From NCBI GenBank assembly GCA_945877525.1, contig CAMDVP010000016.1:1-24811 (forward strand): 24,811 nt of DNA, written 5' to 3'. Both the position numbers and the translations under genes were made by a program. Below are positions 23,120-24,811 of this stretch, piece by piece; position 1 is the first letter of the stretch, and the number at the start of each line of letters is the position of its first letter. The notes beneath the pieces were generated by a model, which was not told the origin of the DNA, searched no databases, and worked only from the letters and a program-made list of their open reading frames with translations. Source of the DNA: an uncultured Clostridia bacterium. GTDB lineage: Bacteria > Bacillota > Clostridia > Christensenellales > Aristaeellaceae.

Positions 23120-23692
23120 TTACGCATTGTAATACATATCGTACACAATATATCCGTGGACGTCCTTCAGCGATCCTTCATAGGTTTCCTGGCACATCAT
23201 GCAGCGGGGCTCCTGCATGGGGAATCCGCTGGTAGGATAAATGCCGAATTCCGACGACGTGCGGAAGCCCACCTGATTGTAAAAACGGAAATTTCCTTCC
23301 ACGGTAATGCCCTTATAGCCCATTTCCTTTACTTTTTCAATGCCCTGCGTCAGCATCGCCCTGCCGATTCCCTGGCGGAAGTAATCCGCGTGAACGGATA
23401 CGGGCGCCAGCATGACAATGCCTGACTCAGCATCATCCTGACGTCCTCCTTTAGGGGAAGGAGATAGCGGGAATTTTGAGAACAGAAAATGCCCCACGAT
23501 TTTGCCGTCCATCTCGGCGACGAAGGACAGCTCGGGAATATGGTATTTGGAATCCCTGATTTCCTCCACAAGGGCGATGATATCGGTTCCGTCGGAATAG
23601 TCCGTTCCTTCCTGGAACGAACGCAGGATGAGCGATACAATGTCCTTGTAGTCTTTATGCTCCTCCGGGCGAATGGTAACCTGCTTGTTCAT
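23120..23692 (-). CDS. GNAT family N-acetyltransferase (YhbS-like)
   Basis: A 190-residue cytosolic acetyltransferase that transfers the acetyl group of acetyl-CoA to an amine. The acetyl-CoA motif is LAPVSVHADYFRQGIGRAML (95-114) with the RQGIGRA loop at 106-112. It is followed by VKEMGYKGITVEGNFRFYNQVGF (121-143), the usual strand 5 and helix of the YhbS-like group. The ATG at 23692 has AAGGAG at 23700-23705 with a 7-nt spacer. The upstream Met codons (23719, 23698) are too far from or too close to it. It has its own promoter and shares terminators with its neighbours. The substrate (small molecule, tRNA or protein) cannot be told. Confidence 0.88.
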   Translation of the reverse strand: MNKQVTIRPEEHKDYKDIVSLILRSFQEGTDYSDGTDIIALVEEIRDSKYHIPELSFVAEMDGKIVGHFLFSKFPLSPSPKGGRQDDAESGIVMLAPVSVHADYFRQGIGRAMLTQGIEKVKEMGYKGITVEGNFRFYNQVGFRTSSEFGIYPTSGFPMQEPRCMMCQETYEGSLKDVHGYIVYDMYYNA

Positions 23693-23770
23693 GTGCATAC
23701 TCCTTCTCAAAAGGTCCATGGGCGATCGCCTTACCCTGCCATGCTTTACAATTCATGACATATCGCCCAC

Positions 23771-23801
23771 ATTATATCTATTCAGTATATCCGCAAAGCA
23801 A
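23771..23801 (-). promoter_or_regulatory. Candidate promoter of the acetyltransferase gene
   Basis: On the minus strand a perfect TATAAT (23771-23776) has TTGCTT (23796-23801) at 19 nt, wider than ideal. The leader would be about 70 nt. Confidence 0.5.
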
Positions 23802-23828
23802 AGGAAAGTCAACCTTCCGCACGCAAAA

Positions 23829-23858
23829 CGCCCGGAGAGGTTCTGCCCTCTCCGGGCG
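23829..23858 (-). terminator. Terminator of the second MATE gene
   Basis: CGCCCGGAGAGG (23829-23840) and CCTCTCCGGGCG (23847-23858) make a perfect 12-bp stem with a 6-nt loop. TTTTGC follows on the minus strand, 25 nt after the MATE stop. Confidence 0.85.
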
Positions 23859-23882
23859 CTTCCCATGCCGCGCGCTTCCGGC

Positions 23883-24811
23883 TTATGCTGCCTCATCCAC
23901 CACGTTGTTGGCCCAGAAGTCCGAACGGAGCATCAGCGCACCGATCACTACCTTGATGATATCAATAAACTGCACGCAGAAGTACACCCCCACAATGGGC
24001 ATATCCGTCAGGTGGCACAGGCAGTAGGCCACCGTCACGGGCACCACCCAGGTGTACACACAGTCGAACAGGAAGGTAATCACCGTTTTGCCGCCGGAGC
24101 GAATGGTGAAATACGTCACATGGATGAAGGCATGGATGGGCAGCGACGCCCCCGCCACCATCAGCAGCTTCTGGGTCAGCTGGCGCACCTCGGGCTCCAC
24201 GTTGTACAAAAGCGGAATCAGCCCCGAGCAGGCAATCAGCAACAGGCCCATCACCACATGCGCCGCCACCGTCAGGAAAATCAGCTTGCGGTCCACATCC
24301 CGCGCGCCCACCTTGTCTCCCGCGCCAAGGTGCTGGCCTACCAGAATCGCCACCGCGTTGCCCATGGCAAACATGATCACGCAGAACAGGTTCCAGGCGG
24401 TGGCGGTGATATTGATGGCCGCCACGGCGGACAGGCCCCGGGTGGAATAGCTCTGGTTGATGAAGGTCATGCCCAGGGACCACAGCACCTCGTTGAGCAG
24501 CAGGGGCAGGCCGGTCACGACAATCTTTTTCACCAGGGTGCCGGGTACATACAGGCTGGAAAACAGATGCTGGATGAAGGGATACTTCTCCGGATGGGTG
24601 TGGGTGTGGGTCAGGATATAGGCCATCTCCACATAGCGGGAGATCACCGTGGCCACCGCCGCGCCGGTCACGCCCATGCGCGGGAAGCCCAAATGGCCGA
24701 AAATCAGCAGATAGTTCAGCACCAGATTCAGCACAATGGCAATTACGCTGCCCACCATGGGCGCCACGGTTTCGCCGGTTTCACGCAGGGTGCCGGCATA
24801 CACCTGCACCA
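23883..24811 (-). CDS. MATE family efflux transporter (5' part beyond the window)
   Basis: The C-terminal 308 or so residues of a MATE exporter; the first part lies past the right edge. Visible elements are YAGTLRETGETVAPMVGSVIAIVLNLVLNYLLIFGHLGFPRMGVTGAAVATVISRYVEMAYIL, typical of the end of the first MATE repeat, then GLPLLLNEVLWSLGMTFINQSYSTRGLSAVAAINITATAWNL at the start of the second. A complete member is about 450 residues, so roughly a third is missing. It differs from the first MATE protein here in sequence and is not a recent copy. It has a strong terminator. The exported substrate is unknown. Confidence 0.9.
   Translation of the reverse strand, partial: VQVYAGTLRETGETVAPMVGSVIAIVLNLVLNYLLIFGHLGFPRMGVTGAAVATVISRYVEMAYILTHTHTHPEKYPFIQHLFSSLYVPGTLVKKIVVTGLPLLLNEVLWSLGMTFINQSYSTRGLSAVAAINITATAWNLFCVIMFAMGNAVAILVGQHLGAGDKVGARDVDRKLIFLTVAAHVVMGLLLIACSGLIPLLYNVEPEVRQLTQKLLMVAGASLPIHAFIHVTYFTIRSGGKTVITFLFDCVYTWVVPVTVAYCLCHLTDMPIVGVYFCVQFIDIIKVVIGALMLRSDFWANNVVDEAA

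Noticed and set aside
23721..23730. GGCGATCGCC, identical to the cyanobacterial HIP1 motif
   Set aside because: It occurs once here in a GC-rich leader and is easily due to chance; other genes do not suggest a cyanobacterium.

Overview
The window is GC-rich bacterial chromosomal DNA. It most resembles an uncultured, probably anaerobic and gut-associated member of the Clostridia (Bacillota). The grounds are strong GGAGG ribosome-binding sites, an isopropylmalate-synthase-like protein of the clostridial (Re)-citrate-synthase type, a LacI-controlled Lpl-type carbohydrate ABC importer without its own ATPase, and several small clostridial-looking membrane proteins. The exact order cannot be fixed from the sequence. 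No tRNA, rRNA, CRISPR array, transposase or phage gene was seen.

Layout. 1-418: a noncoding palindromic repeat (copy 1, lacking its right arm). 447-1841: a DRE-TIM metallolyase, probable (Re)-citrate synthase, ending in a bidirectional terminator. 1899-4406 (minus): a MATE exporter preceded by a membrane-anchored metallophosphoesterase with degraded metal motifs, transcribed from a clear promoter. 4549-5986 (plus): two overlapping membrane genes that look like a split YeeE/YedE sulfur transporter, the second carrying a long acidic then lysine-rich tail. 6023-12764 (minus): an oligopeptide ABC operon oppA-oppB-oppC-oppD-oppF plus a HAD phosphatase, with a stable stem-loop between oppA and oppB. 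13071-13985 (plus): a divergent AraC regulator, separated from oppA by a 306-bp control region with three palindromes.

14045-20940 (minus): a carbohydrate-uptake operon in the order lacI, an 851-residue LplB-type permease with a 550-residue multi-membrane N-terminal extension, lplC, a full palindromic repeat (copy 2), then the solute-binding protein. It starts at a perfect TTGACA-N17-TATAAT promoter with LacI-type operators. 21297-22373 (plus): a stand-alone MurG. 22530-22997 (plus): a four-helix membrane protein resembling the modules of the fused permease. 23120-23692 (minus): a GNAT acetyltransferase. 23883-24811 (minus): a second MATE exporter cut by the window edge.

The main theme is nutrient import under local control: peptides (opp/AraC) and an unidentified carbohydrate (lpl/LacI). 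The most novel elements are the large palindromic repeat that lies inside the sugar operon and recurs at the left edge, and the three tandem four-helix modules fused to the LplB permease, which share a loop motif with the separate 155-residue protein.
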